A DNA stretch of 64,000 bases, taken from positions 1 through 64,000 of the forward strand of contig JABSQT010000002.1 of the NCBI GenBank assembly GCA_013215715.1. The letters run 5' to 3'. Positions 8,428-19,136 of the stretch are shown here, piece by piece. This DNA is from Mycoplasmatales bacterium (lineage in GTDB: Bacteria > Bacillota_I > Bacilli_A > Mycoplasmatales > Metamycoplasmataceae). Each line of letters opens with the position of its first letter. Positions within the stretch are counted from its first letter, which is position 1. The translations under genes were made by a program, and so were the position numbers. A model generated the notes under the pieces. The model had not been told where the DNA came from. It saw only the letters and a list, made by a program, of their open reading frames with translations, and ran no database searches.

Positions 8428-9556
8428 GAAAATCACCTCCATCTTTAATTTCTTTTACCATTATATCAAAATCAGATTTCTCGGTGTATAAACCAATAGA
8501 AGCTCTCATTCAAGATGGTTCTCCTGTTGCCTCTTGAATTAATCTAACACAATGTTGTCCTGCTCTTAAAATGATATTCCTATGACCTAAATAAGATACG
8601 ATATCTTGTGAGTTCAAATTACCTATATTAAATATAATATTTTTATCACCTCTTTTAGAAGCAAATTTAACACCTTCAATAGTTGCGATTTGATCATATC
8701 CATATTCAGCCATTTCCGTTTCATGTTTATTTATGTTTTCCATACCTATTTCATTGATATAATCAATGGCTGCTCCATGCATTAAAATACCAGCCGTGTT
8801 CGGCGTTCCAGGTTCTCTCGCTGCAAAACCTTCATGAGGAATTCAATTTTCTTTTGAGAATGTTGCATTAGCTCCACCACCAAATCTAACTAATGGTAAT
8901 TCTTTTTGCAAATCATTCGACATAATTAATACACCAAATCCAGTTGGACCATATAGTTTATTTGATGAATATACAGTAAAATCAGCCCATTGAGAATTTA
9001 CTAATTTATGTGCGATTGATTGAGCTGCATCATTTACAACTAAAATCCCATTTTTATTTGCCTTTTTATAAATTTGTTCCATATTTCTTTCAACTTCAAT
9101 AGTATTATTAACTTCTGCTAAAGCAATTAATTTTGTTTTATTTGTTATTACATCCAAAATTGTTTCTGATCAAACTAGTTTTGCACCAGTTCTTTTAGCT
9201 AATTCTATTCAAACAATTACATTAGCTGCATGATTTAATGGAGTTACAATAATTTCATCATCTTGTCCTAATTTACTTGTTAACATATCCGCTATTCTAT
9301 TAAGTCCTTCAGTAGTTCCAGAGGTGAATATAATTTCTTCTGGTTTAGCATTAGAAAAAAGAGCTGTCTTTTTTCTTACTTCTTTTATTTTCTCTGAAAG
9401 TCAAACCCCTTTTTTTGAATCAATTGAATGGGGATTAATGGAATAATTTTCATAAAAATTAACCCCTGCTTCAATTACTTGCTTGGGTTTTAACGCACCT
9501 GCACTACTATCAAGATAAATCACATCTTCTAGAAGTTTAAAATCTTTTCTATTCAT
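8414..9556 (-). CDS. sufS: Cysteine desulfurase (SufS type)
   Basis: A 380-residue PLP enzyme that removes sulfur from cysteine to form a protein persulfide. Seen are the PLP-binding lysine block YSSNKLYGPTG, the aspartate of VVNDAAQS, and the persulfide cysteine in RAGQHCV. It is slightly shorter than the usual 400-410 residues. It is translationally coupled to sufU and starts just after tlyA. With mnmA elsewhere in the window the pair could feed tRNA thiolation as well as Fe-S assembly. Confidence 0.95.
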
Positions 9557-9557
9557 A

Positions 9558-10277
9558 TTATTTCCTTTCAAACAATGTTATATATTCTATATTTTTCGCC
9601 TTATTACCCTTAATTGGTGAGGCTTTATGTTTTATATATTTAAACCCAAAGTCATTAGAGTGTTTTTTTACTCTTTCTATTATTTCTGCATGTAAATGTT
9701 TTGGAACATAACCACCATCTTCAACTTGATCAGCAAAAGCTTCAAATTGAGGTTTTATAAGAGCCATTAATTGAACCTTTGATTCTAGTGTGCTTTCCAA
9801 TACTCTAAATACTTCTTTTAGAGATATAAAAGAAACGTCGGTAACAACTAAGTTTAATACATCATCAAACATCTCTTTATTTATTTTCTTTAAATTTGTC
9901 TTTTCCAAAACTACAACTTTTTCATTTCTTCTTAATGAAAAGTCGAGTTGATTAGTTCCAACATCAAGAGCATAAACTTTACTTGCGCCTTTATTTAAAA
10001 GAACTTCAGTAAACCCCCCCGTTGAAGAACCTATATCTAACACGATTTTATCTTGAACATTCAAGTTGAACTCTTCAAATGCTGCCAAAAGTTTAAAAGC
10101 ACCTCTAGATACTCATTTTTTAACATCTTTAACAAATACTTCACTAACTTTCTTAAACTTCTCAGAAGGAATAAAAACGTCGTTACCATTAATTTTTACT
10201 TTACCTGATCTAATCAATCTTTCGGATTGCTCATATGTATAACCCATTTCCATAATAATTTGTATTGCCGTTTTCAT
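9558..10277 (-). CDS. tlyA: TlyA-type rRNA 2'-O-methyltransferase
   Basis: A 239-residue protein with an N-terminal S4-like RNA-binding domain (residues 1-60, ending KWVSRGAFKL) and an FtsJ-like SAM-binding fold (LDIGSSTGGFTEVLL near residue 80; VTDVSFISL; LIKPQFE). The family methylates ribose in 16S/23S rRNA and some members are called haemolysins. The start ATG shares one base with the upstream stop (TAATG). Confidence 0.93.
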
Positions 10278-10744
10278 TATAAAACCACCTTAAGAATTTC
10301 TTTTATAAAATGATTATGTTTGGGGGTTAATGTTTTTATAGATTCAATAAAGTTATTAAATAGCATTTTCTTTTCTATGTTGAGCGCAACATAATTACCA
10401 TTTATAAAAATATTTTCCACATTATTTTTTTGATTATGATAAAAAACACCAGTTTGGAAAACAAAATATAAAAATTTGCCAAATGATTCTCAATCCGCTT
10501 TTTCATATTCTTTAACTTTTGTTAATTTCACTATTTTTTTTGCGCCAGATATAAACATATCCTCTTTATTGATGTTTAAATCCATTTCTATTATTGCCAT
10601 CTTTTTTGGATCAACTTCTGGATTTAAAATATTAACAATTTTCGTAAGCAAAAATCTTGTTTGCTTGTGAGCAAATAAGTTATTATATTTTTTTAATTTT
10701 CCTTTATCTTTTAAAATTTTTGAAGTCTTATTTTTTAGTTTCAT
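10277..10744 (-). CDS. Conserved hypothetical protein between nusB and tlyA
   Basis: A 155-residue protein I do not recognise. It is rich in Lys, Phe and Asn and mostly soluble, with a helical middle and no membrane span. A TGA near 10488 is read as Trp. It overlaps the nusB end by 17 bases and is coupled to tlyA by TAATG, so it is a real member of a nusB-X-tlyA operon. In Firmicutes the space between nusB and tlyA holds xseA-xseB-ispA-dxs, but I see no similarity to these. Confidence 0.75.
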
Positions 10745-11114
10745 AATAGTCCGCAACCTTATCTAAAATAGCGTTTATAAATTTATATGATTCACCAGAA
10801 ATATAACCCTTAGATAAAATAACTAATTCATTAATCACAATTTTTTTATCACGAAAAGATAACTCGAAGGCACCAAAAAGTAACATTGCTCTTTCAAGTG
10901 GAGCCATTCTATTTCATGTTCAACTGTCTTTTGTGAATGTAGTAATTAATTTTTTAAGTCCATTATATTTAGTTATTATTCAATCTAATGACTTTAATTC
11001 AATTTCCGAAAGATCAAAATCTTCTCTAATAGCTTCTTTTGTAAGTCTTTCATTTGTTAATTCTGAAACATAAATTACATTGATTACATTCATTCTTGAT
11101 TTTGTTTGTGCCAT
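10728..11114 (-). CDS. nusB: Transcription antitermination factor NusB
   Basis: NusB, 128 residues, all-helical, binding boxA RNA with NusE (S10) for rRNA antitermination. The N-terminus MAQTKSRMNVINVIYVSE and the conserved middle block (PLERAMLLFGAFEL) and C-terminal KFINAILDKVA are typical. The -10 box lies 9 bases before the ATG and no ribosome site precedes it. Confidence 0.92.
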
Positions 11115-11123
11115 ATTAAAAGA

Positions 11124-11129
11124 ATTATA
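11124..11129 (-). promoter_or_regulatory. -10 box of nusB, near-leaderless
   Basis: TATAAT with 9 bases to the ATG. Confidence 0.65.
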
Positions 11130-11174
11130 CATTATGTATACATAAAATTACTTTAATATTTAAATTTAAACATT

Positions 11175-11200
11175 AAAAAATCACTATTTGATAGTGATTT
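11175..11200 (-). terminator. Terminator after transketolase
   Basis: AAATCACTAT pairs with ATAGTGATTT, with T-runs on both strands, so it may work in both directions. Confidence 0.8.
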
Positions 11201-11207
11201 AATATTA

Positions 11208-13040
11208 TTATTTTATAATTGCTTTAATTTTAGAAATAAGAGTATCTTTATTCATTCCTAATGCAGCGTAAACAGCATCACCATTTCCAGATTCCCCAAA
11301 TCTATCAATACCAAAATTATATTTACCAAAACTTGACATACCATATGTTGTTGCAGCTTCAATTGTAAATGCTTTTTGAGTATCTCAATTTATATCCGAT
11401 AACTCTGCACAAGGCATTGAAATAACATTTACATCTAACTCAATACCAATTTCATATGCATTAGCAACTTCTGAACCTGTAGCGACAATTGTTCATTCAG
11501 AATTTGATTTGTGTAAGTAGTATGCACCTTTTTTAGTTTCTGTTTTTGAAGTTTCTTTTAATGAAACAATATTTTGTCTTGTAAGTGCAATAACAGTTGG
11601 CGTTTCATTTGAATTCAAGGCCACTTCATAAGCTCCCATAACTTCTTTTTCATCTGCAGGTCTAAAGAAATTTAAATTAGGAAGGGATCTAAACATAGCA
11701 TTATGTTCAATAGGTTCGTGAGTTGGACCATCTTCTCCAACATAAACCGAATCATGTGTAAATACATAAGTGACAGGTAACTTCATTAATGATGCTAATC
11801 TGATGGCAGGTTTTGCATAATCCGAAAATACAAAGAATGTTGAAACAAATGGTTTGAAATTTGAATGTAAAGCAATTCCGTTTGCCATAGCAGCCATAGC
11901 AAATTCTCTAACCCCAAATAAAATATTTCTACCTTTTCTATTTTTAATAGAAAATACACCATCTCCACCCATTGCTTTTGTTGAACCAGCTAAATCTGCT
12001 GATCCACCAATTCATTGTTCTACATTTTCATTTAAGTATTGAATCACTTCTCCTGAAGAAACACGTGTTGCAGTATTTTTATCAACTTCTAAATTAATTT
12101 CAATAGATTCGTTTTTTAAGAATTTTTTAAGTTCATCAGATTCCTTGAATTTTGAGAAAACATCTGCCCCTCTTTTAAAAATTGTTTTTTTATAAAATTC
12201 TTCCACTTCTATTGGAACTTCAAAATCCCCATAAGTTCAATTTAATGATTTTTTAACCGTGTCAAAATCCTCTCCTAATGGAGCACCATGAACAGCAGAT
12301 GTACCTTCTTTCGTAGCACCTTCTCCTATTATTGTTTTAACTTCAATAAATGAAGGTTTTGTCGATGATTTAGCAGCGATAATAGCTTTATCAATTGCTG
12401 CTACAGTATTTGTTTCAACTAATTGATAAAAGAATCCTAAAGCCTCCATTTTACCTTTAATATCTTCATTAAATACTTCTTTAACATCTGTATCTAATTG
12501 AACATCATTTGAATCGTGTATAACAATTAATTTTGATAGTTGTTGTTTACCAGCAAAGGATAAAGCTTCGTTAGCAACTCCTTCTTGTAAATCCCCATCT
12601 CCACAAATAACATAAACATAATGATCAATCTCTGAAAATTTAGCCCTTAATGATTCTTCTGCAATTGCCATACCAACCGCCATTGCTATACCTTGACCTA
12701 AAGGTCCTGTAGTAGCTTCAACCCCTTTAGTATGTTTATATTCTGGATGACCTGGTGTTAAAGAATCAAGTTGTCTAAAATTTTCTAAATCTTTTTGTGA
12801 AATTAATCCTAATAATCTAAGTTGAGCATATAAAAGTGCTGAACCATGTCCTGCCGATAAAATAAATCTATCTCTATTTACTCATAATGGATTTTTAGGA
12901 TCAAAATTCATATGTTTTGTAAAAAGTGTATGAATCATTGGTGCTGCGCCTAGCACTATTCCTGGGTGACCTGAGTTTGCTCTATTAATAGCAGCTACCC
13001 CATTTACTTTTAAAGTATTAATAGCTAATTGTTCATTCAT
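11208..13040 (-). CDS. tkt: Transketolase
   Basis: A 610-residue thiamine-diphosphate enzyme of the non-oxidative pentose phosphate pathway, a little shorter than the usual 650-660. Seen are the substrate loop NSGHPGIVLGAAPM, the ThDP/Mg motif GDGDLQEGVANEA, the catalytic glutamate region LFGVREFAMAAMANGI and the middle-domain block HDSVYVGEDGPTHEP. TGA is read as Trp at several places, so the frame is continuous. It heads no operon but is followed by its own terminator; it lies just after the Asp23-like gene. Confidence 0.95.
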
Positions 13041-13346
13041 TTAAAATCTCCTTGTTAATTTTACTTGTATATTTGAAGGTTTTGAATTGATAATATCCAC
13101 AACCCTTTCTTCTATTGCTTTTGAAAAGTCTAATATGATTTTTGAGGCATCACCAGTTTTGTCAATAGCTATTTCAATTATAAACTCAATATCTTCTCCG
13201 CCTTTAATGATATTTACTTGTATATCTTCTGTAATTCTTAATTCTTTTCTAAAGTTTGAAGCAACTTTTTCTACAATTTGAGTGAAAACATTTTTATGAA
13301 CATTATATGTTTGGTTTAAAGAATAATTAACTGTAACAAATTCCAT
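13041..13346 (-). CDS. Asp23/Gls24-like small conserved protein
   Basis: A 101-residue protein of alternating beta strands and helices, similar in size and pattern to Asp23/YloU-type proteins and to the mollicute MMB_0454 family. No catalytic motif is visible. It begins one base after the efp stop and ends right at the transketolase start, so the three are co-transcribed. Family assignment is by pattern and context only. Confidence 0.65.
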   Translation of the reverse strand: MEFVTVNYSLNQTYNVHKNVFTQIVEKVASNFRKELRITEDIQVNIIKGGEDIEFIIEIAIDKTGDASKIILDFSKAIEERVVDIINSKPSNIQVKLTRRF

Positions 13347-13906
13347 TAATTAGATCTCCCTACATATTTACCATTTGAAGTAGCAATAACAATTGTTTGC
13401 CCTTCTTTGATAAACATAGGTGCTTCTAGTTCAAAACCAGTTTCAACTTTAACGAATTTTTGAGGATTATTTGCAGTATTTCCTTTAACAGCATCGGGTG
13501 CTTCAATAACTTTTAATTCAATATTAGCTGGTAATTCAATATCAAGAATTTCTGACTCAAATGCTCTTACCATAACTTTATTACCTTCAACCATAAAGTT
13601 AAGTTCTCATTTGATTTTTTCCATTGGAATTTCAACTTGTTCAAATGACTCTTGATCCATTAAAATAACTGATGTTCCATCATTATATAAATAATCCATA
13701 TCTTTTTTATCAATATGAGCTTTTTTTACTTTATCTCCACCTGTTCATGTTTTTATAATTGTGGCACCAGTTCTTAAGTTTTTAATTTTAGCTTTAACAG
13801 AAGCTTGCCCTCTTCCTTGTTTTGAGTGTTGCGCTTCTACAACAACAAATATTTCTTTTCCATCTTGAAAAGAAATACCTGGTTTAAATTTATTTACATC
13901 TATCAT
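13346..13906 (-). CDS. efp: Elongation factor P
   Basis: A 186-residue tRNA-shaped factor that relieves ribosome stalling on proline runs. Three beta-barrel domains are present; the first carries the loop HSKQGRGQAS. The tip residue at position 32 is Arg (codon AGA), where Bacillus and E. coli have a modified Lys. Arg at this place is rhamnosylated by EarP in Pseudomonas, and no EarP gene is in the window. Confidence 0.95.
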
Positions 13907-13993
13907 ATTTTCTCCTTTTATTTTCTTATATATTATATATGAAATATATAAAGTGTATACTTATCCATCATTCTAATTATTCATTATCCGAAA

Positions 13994-14020
13994 TAAAAAA
14001 ACACCCTCTCTCAAGGTGTA
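13994..14020 (-). terminator. Terminator of the small membrane protein gene
   Basis: ACACC pairs with GGTGT, with a T-run on the minus strand. Confidence 0.75.
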
Positions 14021-14036
14021 AAATAATTTTATAAAA

Positions 14037-14306
14037 TTATTTTTGTTTATTTTGTTTTTCAATTTCTATTTGTTGTTTTTGAAGTTCAAGTTTTTGTTTT
14101 TCAAGTTCAAGATTTGTATTATTATTTTGTCAACCATTTGTTTGAATAATTGCAATAATTAAACCTATAATCCCTAATGAAAATAATCCACCTAAAACTA
14201 CCATCATGGTATTTTGTTTTTTTGTCCCTTTTACTCAAACTACAATTCAACCAACAATTCAAGCGATTACAAATAATACTATTGCTATCCCTATTCCTAT
14301 TGCCAT
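14037..14306 (-). CDS. Small two-span membrane protein with coiled-coil tail
   Basis: An 89-residue protein with two hydrophobic helices (about residues 3-24 and 31-53) containing several TGA-encoded Trp residues, then a heptad-like Glu/Lys/Leu/Gln tail (LELEKQKLELQKQ) likely to form a coiled coil. It starts at ATG after AAGGAG and has its own terminator. I do not recognise a family; a membrane-anchored scaffold is an inference only. Confidence 0.75.
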
Positions 14307-14419
14307 ATTTTTCTCCTTTTGATATTTTATTTTATCAATTAATTATATAGTGAAACCTTTCCTTTGTGTGAATAAAGTTTTATTTTTCACAAAAAAAGTC
14401 ATTGTATAAACATCTTATA

Positions 14420-15454
14420 TTATTCGTATGAAAGAACTTTGTAACCTGTTTCAGTTACTAACACATCATCTTCAATTCTAACCCCGCCAAGTCCTTCGAT
14501 ATAAATACCTGGTTCAACAGTTACGACATGTCCTGGTTCTAATGGGTTTTTATTTCCTGAATTTGTATTAGGTAATTCATGAACATCAATACCTAAACCA
14601 TGACCTGTACCATGACCAAAGTATTCTCCATAACCTTTTTCAGTAATGTAATCTCTACATACCTTATCAATTTGAGCACCAGTAACACCTGGTTTAACTG
14701 CTTCAATACCTCTTCTTTGAGCTTCTTTAACAACTTCATAAATTTCTAATAATTTTGGATTTGTAACTTCACCAATTTGTATTGTTCTTGTTGTATCTGA
14801 CATATACCCTTTAAAAACTGTTCCAAAATCAAATGTACATAGTTCACCGTTCTCAAGTTTTTTGTCTGAAGGAACCGCATGTGGTTTCGCACCATTGTAA
14901 CCTGAAGCAACGATAGTATCAAACCCTTCTTTTGTAGCGCCATTTATTTTAAATAGGTATTCCAATCTTGCAGCTAATTCTTTTTCCGTTTTTCCAGCAA
15001 CTATTTCTGGTTTTAATTGTTCAAATGATCTAAGTCCAATTAATGCTGCTTCCCTAATTTTTAAAGCTTCTTCATCTGTTTTGTAATCTCTAAGACCTTG
15101 TCCTGAAACAGCCACAAATTCAGCATTTGGGAATAACTCTTTTGCAAGATTTAATTGATCAATTGTTACATAATCAGATTCATATGCAACTTTTTTATAT
15201 TTTGATTCTTTGGTTTTTGCAAATTCTTTTAATGCTCCCGCTTTTAATAAGTTAACATCAGCATTTTTAGCTTCATTTTTAGCTAAAATGATGTATCGTG
15301 AGTCAACGAATAAATCCGCCCTATCTTTTTCAATGAATAAGAATCCATATGATGATTGAACTCCTGTATATCAAAATCTATTTTGGTCTGACATAATAAT
15401 GATTGCATCAAGACCTTTTTCAGCGAAATGTTTATCTACTACTTTTCTGTTCAT
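14420..15454 (-). CDS. pepP: Xaa-Pro aminopeptidase (M24B)
   Basis: A 344-residue proline-directed aminopeptidase of the pita-bread fold. Residues 1-125 form the creatinase-like N-terminal domain. The five metal ligands are all visible: FDFG, SDTTRT, GHGTGHGLG, TVEPGIY and GVRIEDD. It releases N-terminal residues before proline, useful to an organism living on peptides. Start at ATG after a TAAGGAG site. Confidence 0.93.
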
Positions 15455-15518
15455 AATTTCTCCTTAATGATAGTTAAATAACTAATTTAATTTTACTCCT
15501 AAATAAAAAATGAATAAA

Positions 15519-15546
15519 CAAAAAGAGAAAATTATTTTTTCTCTTT
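15519..15546 (-). terminator. Terminator of rpmG
   Basis: AAAGAGAAAA pairs with TTTTCTCTTT and encloses the rpmG stop codon. Confidence 0.8.
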
Positions 15547-15684
15547 GTGTGTTGTGTGTTTATTACATTTATGACAGTGTTTTGAAACTTCAAGTTTTTC
15601 AGTTTGAGTTTTTTTGTTTTTCTTAGTAATGTAATTTTCCATTTTACAGTCAGCGCATCTTAAAATGATTCCATCTCTAGCCAT
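15532..15684 (-). CDS. rpmG: 50S ribosomal protein L33, zinc-binding type
   Basis: A 50-residue L33 with both zinc-binding pairs (CADC and CHKC), so it is the C+ form. Start at ATG after AAGGAG. It is a single-gene unit between pepP and nfo. Confidence 0.93.
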   Translation of the reverse strand: MARDGIILRCADCKMENYITKKNKKTQTEKLEVSKHCHKCNKHTTHKEKK

Positions 15685-15733
15685 GTTGTTCTCCTTTAAT
15701 ATTTTGTTATTGTTCTATTAAATAGTAAATCTA

Positions 15734-16564
15734 TTATACACTAATTAACATTTTTATTTCCTTATCATAAATATCTTTTCCATCTACTCAAGGTGTTTCT
15801 AAAATCATTGGTAACCCTTCAAACTCTGGTGCATGAACAATTTCTCGTAATGTTTCAAGACCAATAAATCCCTTTCCAATATTTTCATGTCTATCTTTAT
15901 GAGCTGATAAAGGGTTTTTAGAATCGTTAATATGCAACACTTTAACTCTACTTAGTAAATTATTTTCTTTAAGTTTATTGATTACTGATTTTAAATTTTT
16001 AAAGTTATAACCTGCATCTCATGCATGACATGTATCTAAACAAATTCCAACCCTTTTTGAATTTACTTTTTCTATAACATAAGATAATTCTTCAAATGTT
16101 TTACCGACTTCAGTGCCTTTACCAGCCATTGTTTCAAGACAAATATCAATATCTTTTGTTTGTCTCAAAACATTTTTAATAGTTGCAACTAATCTATCTA
16201 TCGATTCTTGCCTATTAAACTTTGTACTTGCTCCTGGGTGAACTACCATTAAATTAGCACCAATAAAATTCATTCTTTTTGCATCTGCAATAAGCATTTC
16301 TTCTGCAAATCCAGCTTTATCTAAAGATGAGGGATTTATTATATATGGTTCATGAACAACAATATCTTTTGGCGATATTATATTTGAATACTTATCAATA
16401 TATTCTTCTAATCTATATTCACTAGTTTCTGCTCTCCTTGTATTTTGTGGAGGACCAAGATAAATCATCATTGTATTAGCCCCTATATTTTTAGCAGTTT
16501 CTCCTGCTCCAATTAAATAGTTTCCTTTTTTTGAAAATGAAACATGTGCTCCTAATTTTATCAT
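15734..16564 (-). CDS. nfo: Deoxyribonuclease IV (endonuclease IV)
   Basis: A 276-residue AP endonuclease of base-excision repair, a TIM barrel with three zinc ions. Ligand-bearing motifs are seen in order: VVHPGAS, CLETMAGKG, CLDTCHAWDAG, HINDSK, RHENIGKG and ILETP. The length is typical. The -10 box ends 6 bases before the ATG, so the mRNA should be leaderless. Divergent from the DJ-1-like gene. Confidence 0.95.
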
Positions 16565-16570
16565 ATAAGA

Positions 16571-16576
16571 ATTATA
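16571..16576 (-). promoter_or_regulatory. -10 box of nfo, leaderless
   Basis: TATAAT with 6 bases to the ATG. Confidence 0.7.
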
Positions 16577-16584
16577 ACTTATTA

Positions 16585-16590
16585 TATAAT
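16585..16590 (+). promoter_or_regulatory. -10 box of the DJ-1/PfpI gene
   Basis: TATAAT 16 bases before the ATG; a GGAGG site lies between them. Confidence 0.6.
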
Positions 16591-16606
16591 GGTTGTAGGA
16601 GGCGAT

Positions 16607-17098
16607 ATGAAAAATATAGCAATACTTATAGCAGACGGATTCGAAGATACAGAATTAATAGGAGCAATCGATTTGTGAACAAGGGAGAATATTAATTTTG
16701 AATTGATATCAATTCAAAATAAATTTGAAGTCAAAGGTTCTTATTATGCTAAAGTTGATGCGAAACCAATCAGTGAAATAAATTTTGATGATTTCGAAAA
16801 TCTTTTTATACCTGGAGGGAAATCAACTAATTTGTTTAAAGAATATCAAGAAACAAATAATATATTATTAGATTTTTATAATAAAAATAAAGGTATTTTC
16901 ACAATATGTGCTGCACCTTCACTTCTTTTTGATGTAGGTATCTTGAAAAATCATTCTTTTACTTGTTGAACTGGTTTAGAATTACCTGGTTCTACAAATT
17001 CTGAGTATGAAGTAGATGGAAACATAGTAACTGGAAGGGATTATCTAACAACGATGATTTTTGCAAAAGAAGTTGCAAAATTTATAAAAAAGAAATAA
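16607..17098 (+). CDS. DJ-1/PfpI family protein
   Basis: A 163-residue protein of the class I glutamine-amidotransferase-like fold. The family glutamate is in GFEDTE near residue 14 and the nucleophile elbow is ICAAPSLL around residue 105. Family members include protein or glyoxal deglycases, chaperones and peptidases; which applies cannot be told from sequence. Two TGA codons are read as Trp. Start at ATG after GGAGG. One of few plus-strand genes here. Confidence 0.88.
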
Positions 17099-17117
17099 GC
17101 ATTTTGCTTATTTTTAT
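17093..17117. terminator. Shared terminator of convergent genes
   Basis: AATAAGC pairs with GCTTATT; it overlaps the stop codons of both the DJ-1-like and the Nif3-like gene and has T-rich flanks on both strands. Confidence 0.75.
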
Positions 17118-17902
17118 ATTTTTTTTATAAATGATTCTAATTCGATCATTTTTACATTAATATTTTTATAATTCTTTTTTAAGAATCCATAAATATGTTC
17201 TGTAAAAACATCTTCAACAATATGAGATACTTCCATAGCAAAAATATTTTCTTCATTAATTGTCATTCATTCAGATCATTTAATATCCGATGTTATAACT
17301 AAATCAACTTCATTTTCTTTTCATGCAGTTTGAATACCTTCAATTGAACCCGAACCAGGAATAAATGCGAATTTATTAATTTTTATCGATTTTTTATCCA
17401 TATTAGTTAAAGTAATACTTGTTTTGAGTTTTTCTTCAAACAATTGTGTTAATTGCCCAAGAGTCTTTCCTCACTTTATTACAGAACCGTATTCAAGGCC
17501 TTTTATTTGTTTTGAACCTTTTACTAAGCCAAGTTTTCTCAACATTGCTAAACGCATTCCTTTTGGTTCTTTATCAAACGCAGTATGCATTGAATAAACT
17601 GTAATACCTGATTTAATCAAACGTTTAAATAACTTTCTTTTTCATGGTTGTTTGGGAGTTGTACCAAAATCAGATTCATTAAATAGAAAAGGGTGAAAAA
17701 TTATTATTAAATCAGCTTTATTTTGAATTGCAAAATCAACAACTTTTAAAGTAATTTCCATTGCAACAATTATATTTTCTACACTCTTTTTAGAATCCCC
17801 TATTTGAATCCCAACTTTATCTCACTCTTCAGCAAGTTTTAAAGGGAAGATTTCTTCTAAAGTATTAGTAATCGTTTTTACAGTTATTTTTTTATTAAGC
17901 AT
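17114..17902 (-). CDS. Nif3-like dinuclear metal centre protein
   Basis: A 262-residue member of the Nif3/YqfO family, with the family patterns AEEWDKVGIQIGD, HPFLF, MHTAFD and SHIVEDVFTEH providing metal-binding His/Asp/Glu. Its role is not firmly known; some members have GTP cyclohydrolase-like activity. It overlaps the end of rpoD by 8 bases, forming dnaG-rpoD-nif3, a common arrangement in Firmicutes and mollicutes. Confidence 0.88.
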
Positions 17903-19136
17903 TAATAAAATCTTTTAATTTCCTTCTTTTTTGTGGATGTCTTAATCTTCTTAAAACCTTAGATTCTATTTGTCTAATTCTTTCACGAGTTACATCGAAT
18001 TTTTCTCCAATTTCATCCAATGTGTGAGCTCTCATCCTCTCACCATTTTCATCTTCACCAATACCATAACGCATTTTGATAACTTCTCTTTCACGCTCTT
18101 CTAAATAGGTATCAAGAATTTGTAATAATACTTTACGCAATTCTTCATTGGCAGCAAAATCAACCGGTGATGTTGCTGAGTCATCTTCAACAAAATCAGA
18201 AAATGATGAATCATCTTCTTTACCAATTGGTTTATCAAGTGAAATAGGATCAATATTAATTTTTCTTATATATTGAACTTTTTCAGCTGTAAATCCACTT
18301 CCATATTCAACTGCTAACTCTTCATCAGTTGGTTTACGCCCAAGTTCTTGGTGTAATTCTCTTTCAATTTTAATTAATTTATTTATTGTTTCAACCATAT
18401 GAACCGGTACACGAATTGTACGTGCTTGATCAGCAACTGCACGAGTGATCGCTTGTCTTACTCATCATGTTGCATATGTCGAGAATTTAAATCCACGTTC
18501 TCATTCATATTTTGACACAGCTTTTAAAAGACCAGCATTACCTTCAGAAATTAAATCTATAAATGATAAACCTCTATTTTTATATTTTTTAGCTAAATTT
18601 ACTACAAGACGCAAGTTTCTACGAATTAAAATTTCTCTTGCACGCTTATCACCTTTTTCAATTCTTTTTGCTAATTCTATTTCTTCATCATGTTTAAGTA
18701 ATTTTCCATATTTACCAATTCAACGCATGTATCATTTAACAATATCATCTGTTTCTGTTAATTTATTTGATAATTGCTTATCTTCAATGTATGCAGCTGT
18801 TGAAATATTTGAAAGTGATATTTCTTGTGTTTCATCAAAAGATTGCAATGAAATACTTTCTTCTCTAATTCTTCCTTCTTGTAATTCATCTTCATTAACA
18901 TCATCAAAATCATGAGCATCAATTTCTGTTCCAATGATTTTATTTTCAATCAGTGTTTCTAATAACTCATCTGCTCCTTCTTCTGAAACAAATAATTTCT
19001 TTTTGTTAAGCAATTCAAAAACTTCTTCTTGTGAAAAGATTATCTCTTTTTTTGCTTTTTTTGCTTTTTTCTTTTGTTCCGCCTTTAATAATTGAACTAT
19101 TGTTTCATACGGATTTTTCTTTACTACTTTTGCCAT
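17895..19136 (-). CDS. rpoD: RNA polymerase primary sigma factor
   Basis: A 413-residue sigma-70 factor. Residues 1-130 are an acidic/basic region with a Lys-rich stretch, typical of region 1. Region 2 is clear ([41 protein letters not shown]), as are region 3 ([10 protein letters not shown]) and region 4 ([19 protein letters not shown]). Regions 2.4 and 4.2 look standard, consistent with TTGACA/TATAAT promoters in the window. Adjacent to dnaG (TAAATG junction). Confidence 0.97.

Noticed and set aside
11208-13040. Deoxyxylulose-5-phosphate synthase (dxs), which lies near tlyA and nusB in Firmicutes
   Set aside because: The motifs GDGDLQEGVANEA and YVGEDGPTHEP and the domain order are those of transketolase.
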